The notes below the pieces were generated by a model. It had not been told where the DNA came from, ran no database searches, and saw only the letters and a list, made by a program, of their open reading frames with translations. Below are positions 41,341-49,076 of a stretch of DNA of 64,000 bases, piece by piece (positions within the stretch are counted from its first letter, which is position 1; each line of letters opens with the position of its first letter). The DNA is from RHKX01 sp963820055 (GTDB taxonomy: Bacteria > Actinomycetota > Thermoleophilia > Solirubrobacterales > 70-9), in NCBI GenBank assembly GCA_963820055.1, contig CAWFYJ010000006.1:101494-165493 (forward strand). The letters are read 5' to 3'. A program made the position numbers and the translations under genes.

Positions 41341-41461
41341 CGCGCGAAACCGCTGCAATCGGCCGCCGGGGCGCCGCTTGATCCAACCGTCTCCGTCGCG
41401 CGTATGGCATTTCATGAAACCTTTTCGGCAACGCTGAGCGCAACCGGGAGTGGAGAGGAAG

Positions 41462-41980
41462 ATGAAGTGGATTGCGGAACTGGCAGCGGTGGTCGTCGCG
41501 GCGGGAGCATCGGCCGTGGTACCCGCCTCCTCCGCGGGAGACCCGAGCCTCGCGGACGCGCAGTCCGCGACGTCCGGCGTGACCCGCGCCATCCCCGTGG
41601 CGAACCAGGCGTCTAAGCCGAAACGCGGAACCCGGGTCAAGTCCGGCGGGTCGGCGTTCGGGAGGATGCTCTACAGCCGCAGGGACCAGGCGATCTACGC
41701 CTTCGACAAGGAGAGCGGGAAGAAGAGCAAGTGCTACGGAGCCTGCGCGGCCGCCTGGCCTCCGGTGCTCACCGAGGGCCGGCCAACCGCCGGGGGCAAG
41801 GTCGATACCGACCTTCTCGGCACCACAATGCGGCGCAACGGCACCCGTCAGGTGACCTATGGCGGGCATCCTCTCTACTACTACGCTCACGAGGACCGCG
41901 GCGAGGTCCTCTGCCACAACGTCTTCGGCTTCGGTGGGCTCTGGAGGGTCGTCGGGCCGGACGGCGACCCGCTCGACTGA
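41462..41980 (+). CDS. Secreted-repeat (COG4315-like) exported protein
   Basis: A 172-residue exported protein. Signal peptide about 1-27. The mature part carries the secreted-repeat pattern: LYSRRDQAIYAFDKESGKKSKCYGACAAAWPPVLTEG, then TYGGHPLYYYAHEDRGEVLCHNVFGFGGLWRVVGPDG, with three Cys. This family is common in actinobacteria and proteobacteria but its role is unknown. The ATG at 41462 follows GAGAGGAAG; a GTG at 41450 is less likely. A palindrome TTTCATGAAA (41410-41419) lies in the leader region. Confidence 0.83.
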   Translation: MKWIAELAAVVVAAGASAVVPASSAGDPSLADAQSATSGVTRAIPVANQASKPKRGTRVKSGGSAFGRMLYSRRDQAIYAFDKESGKKSKCYGACAAAWPPVLTEGRPTAGGKVDTDLLGTTMRRNGTRQVTYGGHPLYYYAHEDRGEVLCHNVFGFGGLWRVVGPDGDPLD

Positions 41981-42020
41981 GGGCTGCGCCGACCCGAAGC
42001 CGACGGTGGCACGCCCTCAG
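41977..42020. terminator. Convergent-gene hairpin
   Basis: CTGAGGGC (41977-41984) pairs with GCCCTCAG (42013-42020). The arms contain the stop codons of the two convergent genes. The 28-nt loop makes it weak. Confidence 0.45.
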
Positions 42021-43801
42021 CCCTTCACGACCACCTTCACCTTGAGCGTCTTCTTCGACGAGTTCCCGAACTCGTCGGTGAGCTTGCCCTGAAGGGTCGC
42101 TTTCGCCTTCTCCCCGGCGACGAGCTTCTTCGCCTTCGACTTGCTGAGCTTCAGCTTCAGCTTCTTCGTGTTGCCGGTTTTGACGGTCTTCTTCTTCGCC
42201 TTCAGCGTGAACGAGTTCCCGCCCTGCTTGAGCTTCCCCTTCACCTTGGCGGTCAGCTCCTCCCCTGCCTTGACCTTCGCCGTGACGACGACCTTGCCGG
42301 GCTTCTGCTTCTGGGTCTTCTTGGCTTTCAGCTTGCCGTCGACCTTGGAGTCAACCGTCACCTTGTGTTTGACGGTCGCCGTTGCGGGGCCGTTGCAGTA
42401 GACGGCGCTGCCGACCGAGACGACGTCGCCGGTGAACACGGCATCTGGCGCGCAGTCGTTGTGGACGGTGAGCGCGACCTTGTAGGTGCCGTCCTCGGGG
42501 TAAACGTGGGTCGGCTTCGGACCGCCGTTGCCGAGCGTGAAGCCGTCGCCGAAGTCCCAGTCGTAGCGGGCCGGGAATCCACCGGCCACGGTCGTCGCTG
42601 AGGCATTGAACGGCAGCGGCTTGTTGGCCTTACCGCCGGCCCCCTTGAAAGCTGCCTCGGGCGTCTGCGTCGGCGTCACCCCGACGCTGAAGAAGGACGG
42701 GAACGCACCGCCGGTCGGGAACGGGGTGCCGTCCAGCGGCAGCAGCCCGGCCCCGTTGATCGCGAAGCCTTCAACCGCGCCCGGATCGGCGAGCAGCGAG
42801 TTGTAGAGGAAGGCGCCGTCGGGGCTGATCGCGATCCCGTCGGTCTGCCCGGCGACGGTCACGGGGTCGACGTCCTGGGTCAGCGAGCCGCTCGTCGAGT
42901 CGATCGCGAAGCCTTCGACCGACTTGCCGAACGCCTCGGTGACCCACAGCTGGTCGCCGTCGGGCTCGACCGCGAGCTCGATCGGGGAGTCCCCTGCGGC
43001 CTGGAACGGAGAGCCGGCCATCACGGTCGGCGCCCCGGTCGTCTGGTTGAGGTTGAGGCCGTGGATCTTGTCGCCGTTCGGCTGCGCGACATACATGTGG
43101 TCGCCGTCCGGCGTCAGCGAGGCGCCGAAGCTGTTGACCTGCCCGGGAAGGAAGAGCGGTGAGCCGGAAATCGTGTGGAGGCTGCCGTCCGGCGAGATCG
43201 TCAAGGCCGCGATCGCGGTGTCGGCGTTGCTCGCCGGCGGGCCGATCGGTCCACGGCGACCGGTCACGTAGACGAAGCGGCCATCCGGAGACACGACGAC
43301 CGCACGTGGATCCCAGATGCCGATCCCGACCGGTGAGGAGGGAACGATGGTCAGGGCGCCGTCGCCGGCGACCGACAGGACGGAGATCGAAGGCGCTGCG
43401 TCGGTGGAGTCGCGGTTGGTCGCCAGCAGGAACTTGCCGTCCGGCGTGAAACCGAGGCCGGTCGGCTGGTTGCCGTTGACGGACGTCGCGCCGAGCGCCT
43501 TGAGGCTGCCGTCGGGCTTGATCTTGTAACCGCCGACCGCGTCGTCGCCGGTGTTGGCGACGTAGACGTAGCGGGCGTCGGGACTGACCGCGACGCCGGT
43601 GGTGTCCTCGCCGGCGGCGAACGGAGAGCCGGGAAGCGTCGTCAGCACGCCGTCCTCACCGCCGTTGAACGCCGCGAGGCTCCCGTTGGCGCTGTTCGGA
43701 CTGTTGCTCACGTAGACGCTGCGATCGGCGTTCGCGCCGGCCGGCACCGCGAGCAGGACGAGGACGAGAAGGAGTGCGAATCGCACCGAGCGTGACGCCA
43801 T
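42017..43801 (-). CDS. Secreted YVTN-type beta-propeller protein with PKD domain and Lys-rich tail
   Basis: A 594-residue exported protein. Signal peptide about 1-25. Residues 26-370 form a seven-bladed propeller of the lactonase/YVTN kind, with repeats such as VSPDARYVYVANTGDDAVGGYKI, FTPDGKFLLATNRD and VSPDGRFVYVTGRR. A PKD domain follows (FNASATTVAGGFPARYDWDFGDGFTLGNGGPKPTHVYPEDGTYKVALTVHN). The last 110 residues are dominated by Lys with beta-rich spacing. A cell-surface or polymer-binding role is likely. The ATG at 43801 is chosen for the signal peptide and TAGCGT (43814-43809) seven bases upstream. Confidence 0.85.
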   Translation of the reverse strand: MASRSVRFALLLVLVLLAVPAGANADRSVYVSNSPNSANGSLAAFNGGEDGVLTTLPGSPFAAGEDTTGVAVSPDARYVYVANTGDDAVGGYKIKPDGSLKALGATSVNGNQPTGLGFTPDGKFLLATNRDSTDAAPSISVLSVAGDGALTIVPSSPVGIGIWDPRAVVVSPDGRFVYVTGRRGPIGPPASNADTAIAALTISPDGSLHTISGSPLFLPGQVNSFGASLTPDGDHMYVAQPNGDKIHGLNLNQTTGAPTVMAGSPFQAAGDSPIELAVEPDGDQLWVTEAFGKSVEGFAIDSTSGSLTQDVDPVTVAGQTDGIAISPDGAFLYNSLLADPGAVEGFAINGAGLLPLDGTPFPTGGAFPSFFSVGVTPTQTPEAAFKGAGGKANKPLPFNASATTVAGGFPARYDWDFGDGFTLGNGGPKPTHVYPEDGTYKVALTVHNDCAPDAVFTGDVVSVGSAVYCNGPATATVKHKVTVDSKVDGKLKAKKTQKQKPGKVVVTAKVKAGEELTAKVKGKLKQGGNSFTLKAKKKTVKTGNTKKLKLKLSKSKAKKLVAGEKAKATLQGKLTDEFGNSSKKTLKVKVVVKG

Positions 43802-43849
43802 GGCGGACACGCTAGCCACGACTGCGCTTACGCGCAAATTCTCGGCGGA

Positions 43850-43984
43850 TCAGCGGTTGATCTCGGTGCCACCCCGGGCGAGAGCACCGGCCGGCGGCGG
43901 CTGACCACCGGGCGCGAGCGCCGCGAGGGCGAGCGCCGCGACGAGCACGGCGACCGGGATCAGGGTCTTGGAGAGCGTTCGCAT
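43850..43984 (-). CDS. Small exported or membrane peptide
   Basis: A 44-residue frame: MRTLSKTLIPVAVLVAALALAALAPG followed by a Pro/Ala/Gly/Arg-rich tail ending TEINR. The hydrophobic stretch fits a signal peptide or single anchor. No SD is visible. It fills the gap between the propeller protein and MIP18 genes; the overlapping longer frame on the same strand has no coding character. Confidence 0.45.
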   Translation of the reverse strand: MRTLSKTLIPVAVLVAALALAALAPGGQPPPAGALARGGTEINR

Positions 43985-44075
43985 CGGTTCGCGGCGTGCC
44001 GCGACCAAGCATCAGCGCGACGCGGGGCGCCGCAAGTTCAATCGGCAGTGGGGCCGAGACCCTTGAGGAAGCGGC

Positions 44076-44402
44076 CTAGAAGCCGAGGGCGAACTTGGCG
44101 TCCTCGGTCATCATCTCCGGGGACCAGGGCGGGTCGAAGATCATCTTCGGGTAGACCGCGCTGACGCCGTCGATGTCGCCGACGAACTCCTTCATCTGCT
44201 CGGAGACCTGGGGACCGATCGGGCAGGCGGGCGTCGTCAGCGTGAACGTGACGTAGACCTCGCTGCCTGCCTCGCCGGGGCTCTCGACCTCGACGTCGTA
44301 GACCAGCCCGAGCGAGACGAAATCGAGCCCGAGCTCGGGATCGATGACCTCCTCGAGTGCCTCGTAGACCTCTTCCTCGGTGACCTTCAGAGCTTCTGCC
44401 AT
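44076..44402 (-). CDS. MIP18 family (SufT-like) Fe-S assembly factor
   Basis: A 108-residue MIP18/DUF59 protein, a family that helps mature Fe-S proteins (SufT, PaaD, human CIAO2). Conserved features are VIDPELGLDFVSLGLVYDVEV and LTTPACPIGPQVSEQM with the reactive Cys in TPACP. In many actinobacteria it lies at the end of the suf operon; here it is alone, 14 kb away. TAACTT (44414-44409) is six bases before ATG, so the transcript should be leaderless. Divergent from fxsA. Confidence 0.92.
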   Translation of the reverse strand: MAEALKVTEEEVYEALEEVIDPELGLDFVSLGLVYDVEVESPGEAGSEVYVTFTLTTPACPIGPQVSEQMKEFVGDIDGVSAVYPKMIFDPPWSPEMMTEDAKFALGF

Positions 44403-44464
44403 GGGGTCAAGTTAGCGGACCGGCGGCTCCGACCCAAGAGGGGCCATTCTCTAGGCTGGGCGCC

Positions 44465-45028
44465 GTGGTCATCTTCCTGATCCTGCTCTTCATCCTGCTC
44501 CCGATCGCGGAGCTCTACGTGATCGTCCAGCTCGGCGGCGTGATCGGGATCTGGCCGACGATTGCGCTGCTGCTGCTCGACAGCTTCCTGGGGGCCGTGC
44601 TGCTGCGCTCGCAGGGCCGGCTCGCCTGGCGCCGCTTCCAGGAGACGCTCGGATCCGCGCGGGTCCCCGCCAAGGAGGTCTACGACGGGGCGGCGATCAT
44701 CTTCGGCGGCGCCCTCCTCCTCACCCCCGGATTCATCACCGACATCTTCGGGTTCCTGCTGCTGATCCCGCCGACGCGGGCGGCGCTGCGAAAGGCGCTG
44801 CTGGCCGGCGCCCGCCGATTCGGACCGGCCCGCTCGGCCTTCTTCCTCTACGACCGCCGTCCGAGCGGCTGGCGCGGCAGAGGCTCCGCCACCCCGCCCC
44901 CCGGCGCCGGGCCTCGCCCCTCCCCCGGCCCGCCCCCCGGACGGGCGAGCCGGGACTACGACTTCGAGGGCAGCGCCCGCGAGATCCCTGATGACGACCC
45001 CGAGCTGAACCCGGGCAAGGAGGGCTGA
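44465..45028 (+). CDS. fxsA: FxsA family membrane protein
   Basis: A 187-residue membrane protein. The FxsA core (1-130) has the usual opening IFLILLFILLPIAELYVIVQLGGVIG and the segment DGAAIIFGGALLLTPGFITDIFGFLLLIPPTR, followed by a Pro/Arg-rich tail. FxsA of E. coli affects phage F exclusion; its general role is unknown. GTG start; TAGGCT (44452-44457) seven bases upstream marks a leaderless mRNA. Confidence 0.9.
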   Translation: MVIFLILLFILLPIAELYVIVQLGGVIGIWPTIALLLLDSFLGAVLLRSQGRLAWRRFQETLGSARVPAKEVYDGAAIIFGGALLLTPGFITDIFGFLLLIPPTRAALRKALLAGARRFGPARSAFFLYDRRPSGWRGRGSATPPPGAGPRPSPGPPPGRASRDYDFEGSAREIPDDDPELNPGKEG

Positions 45029-45037
45029 GGGCTGCGG

Positions 45038-45715
45038 CTGATCTCGTTCATCGACGGCGAGCGCGGCTACTGCTCGCTGATCGACGGCGCCGAGGGTGCC
45101 GTCGCGCTCCGGCTCGGCGCCGGCGAGCCACTGCTGGCATCGGCCGGGCGATCGACCGAGGAGGGCCGGGCGCGGCTGGAGTCGGACCGCGGCGGCCTCG
45201 AGATCTCCTGGACGCCGGCCGGCCCGATGCTCGAGTTCGCCATCGACGAGGCCGTGCTCGGGATCTACGGCGTCGCCGTCAGCGGCAGCGATCCCGACGG
45301 GCCGCTCGCCGGGCCCGGTGTCGCCTGGGAGATCCCCGTCGGCGGCTGGTCGGCGGCCCGGACCGTCTGGGCGATCACGGCGAAGAGCCGCCTGGTGATC
45401 CTCGTCGCGCTGCGGCCCGACGACACGCGAGACCACGGCGAGGAACTGGTCGGCGCCGCCCGGATCGCTCCCCGCGACGATCCCTACGCGTATGAGGAGC
45501 CGCTGCTCTCCACCGAATACGACGAATCGGGAGCGCACACGCGGGCGACGCTCGAGCTCTGGTCCGACGAAGACGGGATCGCCGAGCGGGGGGCGGGAAA
45601 GCGCGTGTCGGGCGCCGGTGCCGACACTCCCTACGGTCGTCTCGAGGCGGCGCGCTTCGCCTGGTCGATCGGCGGCTCGGCGGCGGTCGGCGGCTACGAG
45701 ATCCTGACGCCCTGA
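45038..45715 (+). CDS. Hypothetical protein with probable CTG start, in frame after the FxsA stop
   Basis: A soluble protein of about 225 residues, unknown family: FIDGERGYCSLIDGAEGAVALRLGAGEPL, ISWTPAGPMLEFAIDEAVLGIYG, then a beta-rich half ending VGGYEILTP. Coding character is continuous from just after the fxsA TGA (45026-45028), in the same frame, but there is no ATG, GTG or TTG before the ATG at 45227, which would drop 63 well-formed residues. CTG at 45038, six bases after GAGGG (45027-45031), is the best start. Read-through of the TGA into an FxsA fusion is the alternative. Confidence 0.6.
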   Translation: MISFIDGERGYCSLIDGAEGAVALRLGAGEPLLASAGRSTEEGRARLESDRGGLEISWTPAGPMLEFAIDEAVLGIYGVAVSGSDPDGPLAGPGVAWEIPVGGWSAARTVWAITAKSRLVILVALRPDDTRDHGEELVGAARIAPRDDPYAYEEPLLSTEYDESGAHTRATLELWSDEDGIAERGAGKRVSGAGADTPYGRLEAARFAWSIGGSAAVGGYEILTP

Positions 45716-45753
45716 TCTCCGTGGTGGCCGGCGTTCGGTCACAATCCCCGCCC

Positions 45754-46392
45754 GTGCCAATCCGCGCCGTCATCTGCGACTTCGGCGGCGTCCTCACCTC
45801 GCCGCTGCTCGGTGCCTTCGCCCGCTTCCAGGAGGACACGGGCGTGACCCTCGAGCAGCTCGGCGCCGCGATGACCGCCGGCCAAGAGCAGCTCGGCGGC
45901 CTCCACCCGCTCTTCGAGCTCGAGTGCGGCCGCCTGACCGAAGACGAGTTCCTCGACGTCCTCCGCGACGGGCTCGAGCCGATCATGGGCGACCGCCCCG
46001 CCCTGCACCGCTTCAAGGAGACCTATTTCGACGGCCTCCACCCCAACGACGAGATGATCGCCCTGATGGCCGAGCTGGCCGGGCGCGACTACCGGATGGC
46101 GATCCTCACGAACAACGTCCGCGAGTGGGAGCCGATCTGGAGGGCGAAGTTGCCGGTCGACGAGATCTTCGAGACCGTCGTCGACTCGGCGTTCGTCGGC
46201 ATGCGCAAGCCGGACCCGGCGATCTACGAACTGACCGTCGCCCGGCTCGATCCGGTCGCCGCGACCGAGTGCCTGTTCATCGACGACACCGAGGTCAATT
46301 GCGAGGCGGCGACGGCGCTCGGCATGCGCGCCGTCCACTTCCGCGACAACGCCCAGGCCATTCCGGAGATAAGGTCGGCGCTCGATGAGTGA
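45754..46392 (+). CDS. HAD family hydrolase
   Basis: A 212-residue HAD-superfamily (subfamily IA) protein, likely a phosphatase. Motif I is AVICDFGGVLTS, with the nucleophile Asp and Gly in place of the second Asp, as in epoxide-hydrolase-type N-terminal domains; motif II is AILTNN, the conserved Lys is in GMRKPDPAIY, and motif IV is LFIDDTEVN. The GTG at 45754 is preferred as it starts right before motif I; GTG at 45721 adds 11 residues. It overlaps the next gene by eight bases. Confidence 0.85.
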   Translation: MPIRAVICDFGGVLTSPLLGAFARFQEDTGVTLEQLGAAMTAGQEQLGGLHPLFELECGRLTEDEFLDVLRDGLEPIMGDRPALHRFKETYFDGLHPNDEMIALMAELAGRDYRMAILTNNVREWEPIWRAKLPVDEIFETVVDSAFVGMRKPDPAIYELTVARLDPVAATECLFIDDTEVNCEAATALGMRAVHFRDNAQAIPEIRSALDE

Positions 46393-47512
46393 GATCACAG
46401 TCACCCCCGTTTCCGGCCGCGCCGACCTTCGCGAGTTCATCATGCTCCCGTTCCGGCTCTACGAGGGCGTCGACCAGTGGGTGCCGCCGCTGATCAGCGA
46501 GCGCCGCCGCCACCTCGACCGCAAGCACAACCCCTACTTCGAGCACGCCGAGGCCGAGTACTTCCTCGCCCGTCGCGACGGCCGGGTCGTCGGCCGGATC
46601 AGCGCCCAGGTCGACGAGCGCTTCAACGAGTTCCAGAAGAACGACTGGGGCCAGTTCGGATTCTTCGAGTGCGAGAACGATCCGGCGATCGCCAAGGCGC
46701 TCCTCGACGCCGCCTTCGCCTGGCTCCGCGACCATGGCCGCGACCACGTCATCGGCCCGCTCGACTTCTCCACCAACCACGAGTGCGGCCTCCTGGTCCA
46801 GGGGCACGATCTGCGGCCGCAGATCCTCGAGAACTGGCACCACCCCTACTACGCGGACCTGCTCGAGGGCTACGGGCTGGCGAAGGCGATGGACCTCTAC
46901 AAGTGGAGCCTCCACGTCACCGGCCGCAACGAGGTCATGCCGGTCCTCTTCGACCTCGCCGAGAAGCTCGAGCCCGAGCACGGGATCACGATCCGGGGAA
47001 TGCGGCGCAACGACCTGAACGGCGAGATATCACGGTTCATGGAGATCTACAACGCCGCCTGGGAGAACAACTGGGGCTTCGTGCCCCTCACCGACACCGA
47101 GATCCGGGCGTACGCCAAGGAGCTGAAGCCGATCATGGACGAGAACTGGGCCATGGTCGCCGAAACGAAGGAGGGCGAGACGGTCGGCGTCGCCCTGACC
47201 CTCCCCGACTACAACCAGGTCCTCAAGAAGCTCAACGGCCGGCTCCTCCCGTTCGGCTGGCTCACCGCGCTGCGGGAGCGCAAGAAGATCGACACCGTTC
47301 GTGTGTTCGCGCTCGGCGTCAAGCCCGAGTACCAGCACACCGGCGTCGCCGCGGGCCTCTACGCCCGCCACTACGACATGGCCGCCACGACGCCCCAGCA
47401 CGGCGGCGAGACGGGCTGGATCCTCGAGACCAACGTGCCGATGAACCGCGGCATGGAGGCCATGGGCGGCAAGATCGTCAAGACCTACCGGATCTACGAG
47501 CAGGACCTCTAG
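46385..47512 (+). CDS. GNAT-like acyltransferase (YghO-type)
   Basis: A 375-residue protein with two GNAT-like halves. The N-terminal half has FIMLPFRLYEGVDQWVPPLISERRRHLDRKHNPYFEHAEAEYFLARRDGRVVGRI; the C-terminal half has ENWAMVAETKEGETVGVALTLPDYNQVL and VRVFALGVKPEYQHTGVAAGLYARHYD with the acetyl-CoA loop. This matches YghO-like proteins of unknown substrate. The ATG lies inside the end of the HAD gene (8-base overlap), indicating coupling. Confidence 0.82.
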   Translation: MSEITVTPVSGRADLREFIMLPFRLYEGVDQWVPPLISERRRHLDRKHNPYFEHAEAEYFLARRDGRVVGRISAQVDERFNEFQKNDWGQFGFFECENDPAIAKALLDAAFAWLRDHGRDHVIGPLDFSTNHECGLLVQGHDLRPQILENWHHPYYADLLEGYGLAKAMDLYKWSLHVTGRNEVMPVLFDLAEKLEPEHGITIRGMRRNDLNGEISRFMEIYNAAWENNWGFVPLTDTEIRAYAKELKPIMDENWAMVAETKEGETVGVALTLPDYNQVLKKLNGRLLPFGWLTALRERKKIDTVRVFALGVKPEYQHTGVAAGLYARHYDMAATTPQHGGETGWILETNVPMNRGMEAMGGKIVKTYRIYEQDL

Positions 47513-47527
47513 GCGGGCGGCCCGGCG

Positions 47528-48181
47528 TCAGCCGGAGAGGCCGGTTCCCCAGAAGAGGCAGTTGCCGTCGTCCGGGTTCGGGCTCGGGAAGAACGAAGTC
47601 GAGCGGGCGGCCCACTGGATCGTGGTCACGGTGCCGTCCTCGGTGAGCGAGTCGATCGTGCCGTTCATGCTCGCCCCAGCCTCGGTGCCGTCGAGGATCA
47701 CGATGCCGCCCGGCGGCAGGGTCCCCTGGCCGCCGCTCTCGAGCACGTCACCGGACGCGCCGGAGACGGTCGAGACGCGGGTCGTCTGCGGCGGGGCGCC
47801 GGGCGCGGGCACCACCGTGACGAGAGGGTTGCTCGAACCCGAGCACCCGTAGCGGAGCTCGAGGGTCCCGACCTTCGCGACCTTCGCGAGCGCGGCCGGC
47901 GGCGTGACCCGGTCCGAGAAGCTGCTCGGTGTCAGGCCACCGGCCGTCGCGGCGCTCGGCACGGTCTTCAGGCTGCTCTCCTTGACGGCCTTCCCGGTCA
48001 CTGCGTCCTTGGCGATCGCCTTCTTGGTCACCGCCGCCTTGGCGAGCTGCGCTGAGCCGACGGTGCCCTTCTCGATGGTCGAGCCGTCGATCTTCGATCC
48101 GGCATAGGCGGCGCCGCCGAGGGCGGCGAACAGCGCGACGATGGCGACGGCCATCGCGGGCGTGGGTCGAAAACGGCTCAT
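47528..48181 (-). CDS. Secreted repeat-containing protein typical of Thermoleophilia
   Basis: A 217-residue exported protein. It opens with a short basic segment and one helix (RFRPTPAMAVAIVALFAALGGAAYAG), then a Thr/Lys/Ala-rich quasi-repeat (GTVGSAQLAKAAVTKKAIAKDAVTGKAV, SLKTVPSA) and a beta-rich C-terminal half with two Cys. Proteins with this layout are, to my knowledge, expanded in Solirubrobacterales genomes; their role is unknown. GGAGGAGCCTGAG precedes the ATG. The upstream region has an inverted repeat around a -10-like box (48203-48258). Confidence 0.78.
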   Translation of the reverse strand: MSRFRPTPAMAVAIVALFAALGGAAYAGSKIDGSTIEKGTVGSAQLAKAAVTKKAIAKDAVTGKAVKESSLKTVPSAATAGGLTPSSFSDRVTPPAALAKVAKVGTLELRYGCSGSSNPLVTVVPAPGAPPQTTRVSTVSGASGDVLESGGQGTLPPGGIVILDGTEAGASMNGTIDSLTEDGTVTTIQWAARSTSFFPSPNPDDGNCLFWGTGLSG

Positions 48182-48202
48182 CTCAGGCTCCTCCGGGGAC
48201 CG

Positions 48203-48258
48203 CGGACAACTGCCCCCGGAACCCTATACCGGCAGCGAACTCAGGAAGCTGTTGTCCG
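48203..48258 (-). promoter_or_regulatory. Inverted repeat around a -10-like box
   Basis: CGGACAACTGC (48203-48213) and GCTGTTGTCCG (48248-48258) are complementary except for one T:T position. They flank GGTATAGG on the minus strand (-10-like TATAGG). The arrangement suggests an operator for the secreted-protein gene. No regulator is identified. Confidence 0.45.
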
Positions 48259-48318
48259 GGAGCGGGCTGCGGCGGCGGGTTGACACGGGCGATGGCAGTG
48301 AGACGGCGAGATTGTGCC

Positions 48319-48359
48319 GGATGCGGAAACCGTCCTGCATTTCGTCGCTTTCCGCATCC
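48319..48359. repeat. REP-like hairpin, copy 2
   Basis: GGATGCGGAAA (48319-48329) pairs with TTTCCGCATCC (48349-48359). The 19-mer CCGGATGCGGAAACCGTCC (48317-48335) is identical to 3064-3082. The right arm has diverged from copy 1, so the stem is 11 bp with a longer loop. It lies just left of structured element copy C. Confidence 0.75.
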
Positions 48360-48367
48360 CGCCGAAG

Positions 48368-48477
48368 GATCTGGCGAGCGCGGGAGCCGCCGGATCGGGT
48401 GACGCAGGAGGCGAAGCGGCCTTCAGGGCCGTGAGCCGACGAGGAGCCCGAGGCGGCGTCTCCCGCGCCGCCAGATC
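48368..48477 (+). repeat. Structured intergenic element, copy C
   Basis: A 110-nt element. The outer stem pairs 48368-48391 with 48455-48477: nine pairs, one bulged A (48377, equivalent to that in copy A), nine pairs, a C/T mismatch and four more. Inside: GGC/GCC, internal loop GAAG (48413-48416) against TGA (48432-48434), then CGGCCT/GGGCCG with a TCA loop. Its right end reaches the stop codon of the leftward gene at 48476. It matches copy B at 47 of 52 central positions. Confidence 0.82.
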
Positions 48478-48931
48478 AGTTGTCGGAGCCGGCGCGGTCC
48501 CAGAGGTACAGCTCCATCGCCTCGACAGCCAGTTCCTCCTGGCGGGCGGGCGAGAGCCACTCTAGGACCGTTTCAAGGGCGCGCTCCTCGGTGAGGCCGC
48601 GGTCGACGGCCTCCTCGCCGCGGAAGCCGGCGGCGAGCTTCAGTGCCTCGCGACGGTGCTGGCCCAGGGAGCCGAAGGCATTGATGAGGAAGTCGCGGTT
48701 CGGGATCGGGTGCGCGATGTCCATCGAAGCGTGCCAGGCGGCGAGCATCGAGATGTCGTGCTCGTCGAGCTCCTGGATGGCCTTGGAGTAGTGGGCCTCG
48801 AGCTCGTCGTCGGGAATCTCGTCGACCCAGGCCCGCACGGCCTCGCCGAGAAGCTGGCGTCGGGCCTCGCGGCCGACCGAGTCGGCAACGCAGCGGATGG
48901 CATCGGCCGGATCGATGAAGCAGAGGGGCAC
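48476..48931 (-). CDS. Hypothetical helical protein
   Basis: A 151-residue soluble, strongly helical, acidic protein: PLCFIDPADAIRCVADSVGREARRQLLGEAVRAWVDEIPDDELEAHYSKAIQELDEHDI, then two further helices. No family recognised. The frame extends to an ATG at 48973, but the GTG at 48931 is preferred because TATCTT (48943-48938) lies six bases upstream in the leaderless arrangement. Its stop lies in the right arm of structured element C. Confidence 0.6.
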   Translation of the reverse strand: MPLCFIDPADAIRCVADSVGREARRQLLGEAVRAWVDEIPDDELEAHYSKAIQELDEHDISMLAAWHASMDIAHPIPNRDFLINAFGSLGQHRREALKLAAGFRGEEAVDRGLTEERALETVLEWLSPARQEELAVEAMELYLWDRAGSDN

Positions 48932-49076
48932 AGGGCGAAGATAGACCGGGCCCCCGACGGCAAAACGGTGCATGCACGGGGGCGCCCAAAGCGGCCGTCC
49001 CGGAAGTCAGGTGGAGCGCCCGCGGCGCGACCTATGCTCAGACGATGCACCCCTACGCCCCATCGAGCAGGCCGCA

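Noticed and set aside
43812..44012. 66-codon minus-strand frame
   Set aside because: Arg-rich shadow composition; another frame in the same place (43850-43984) has a clean signal-like helix.
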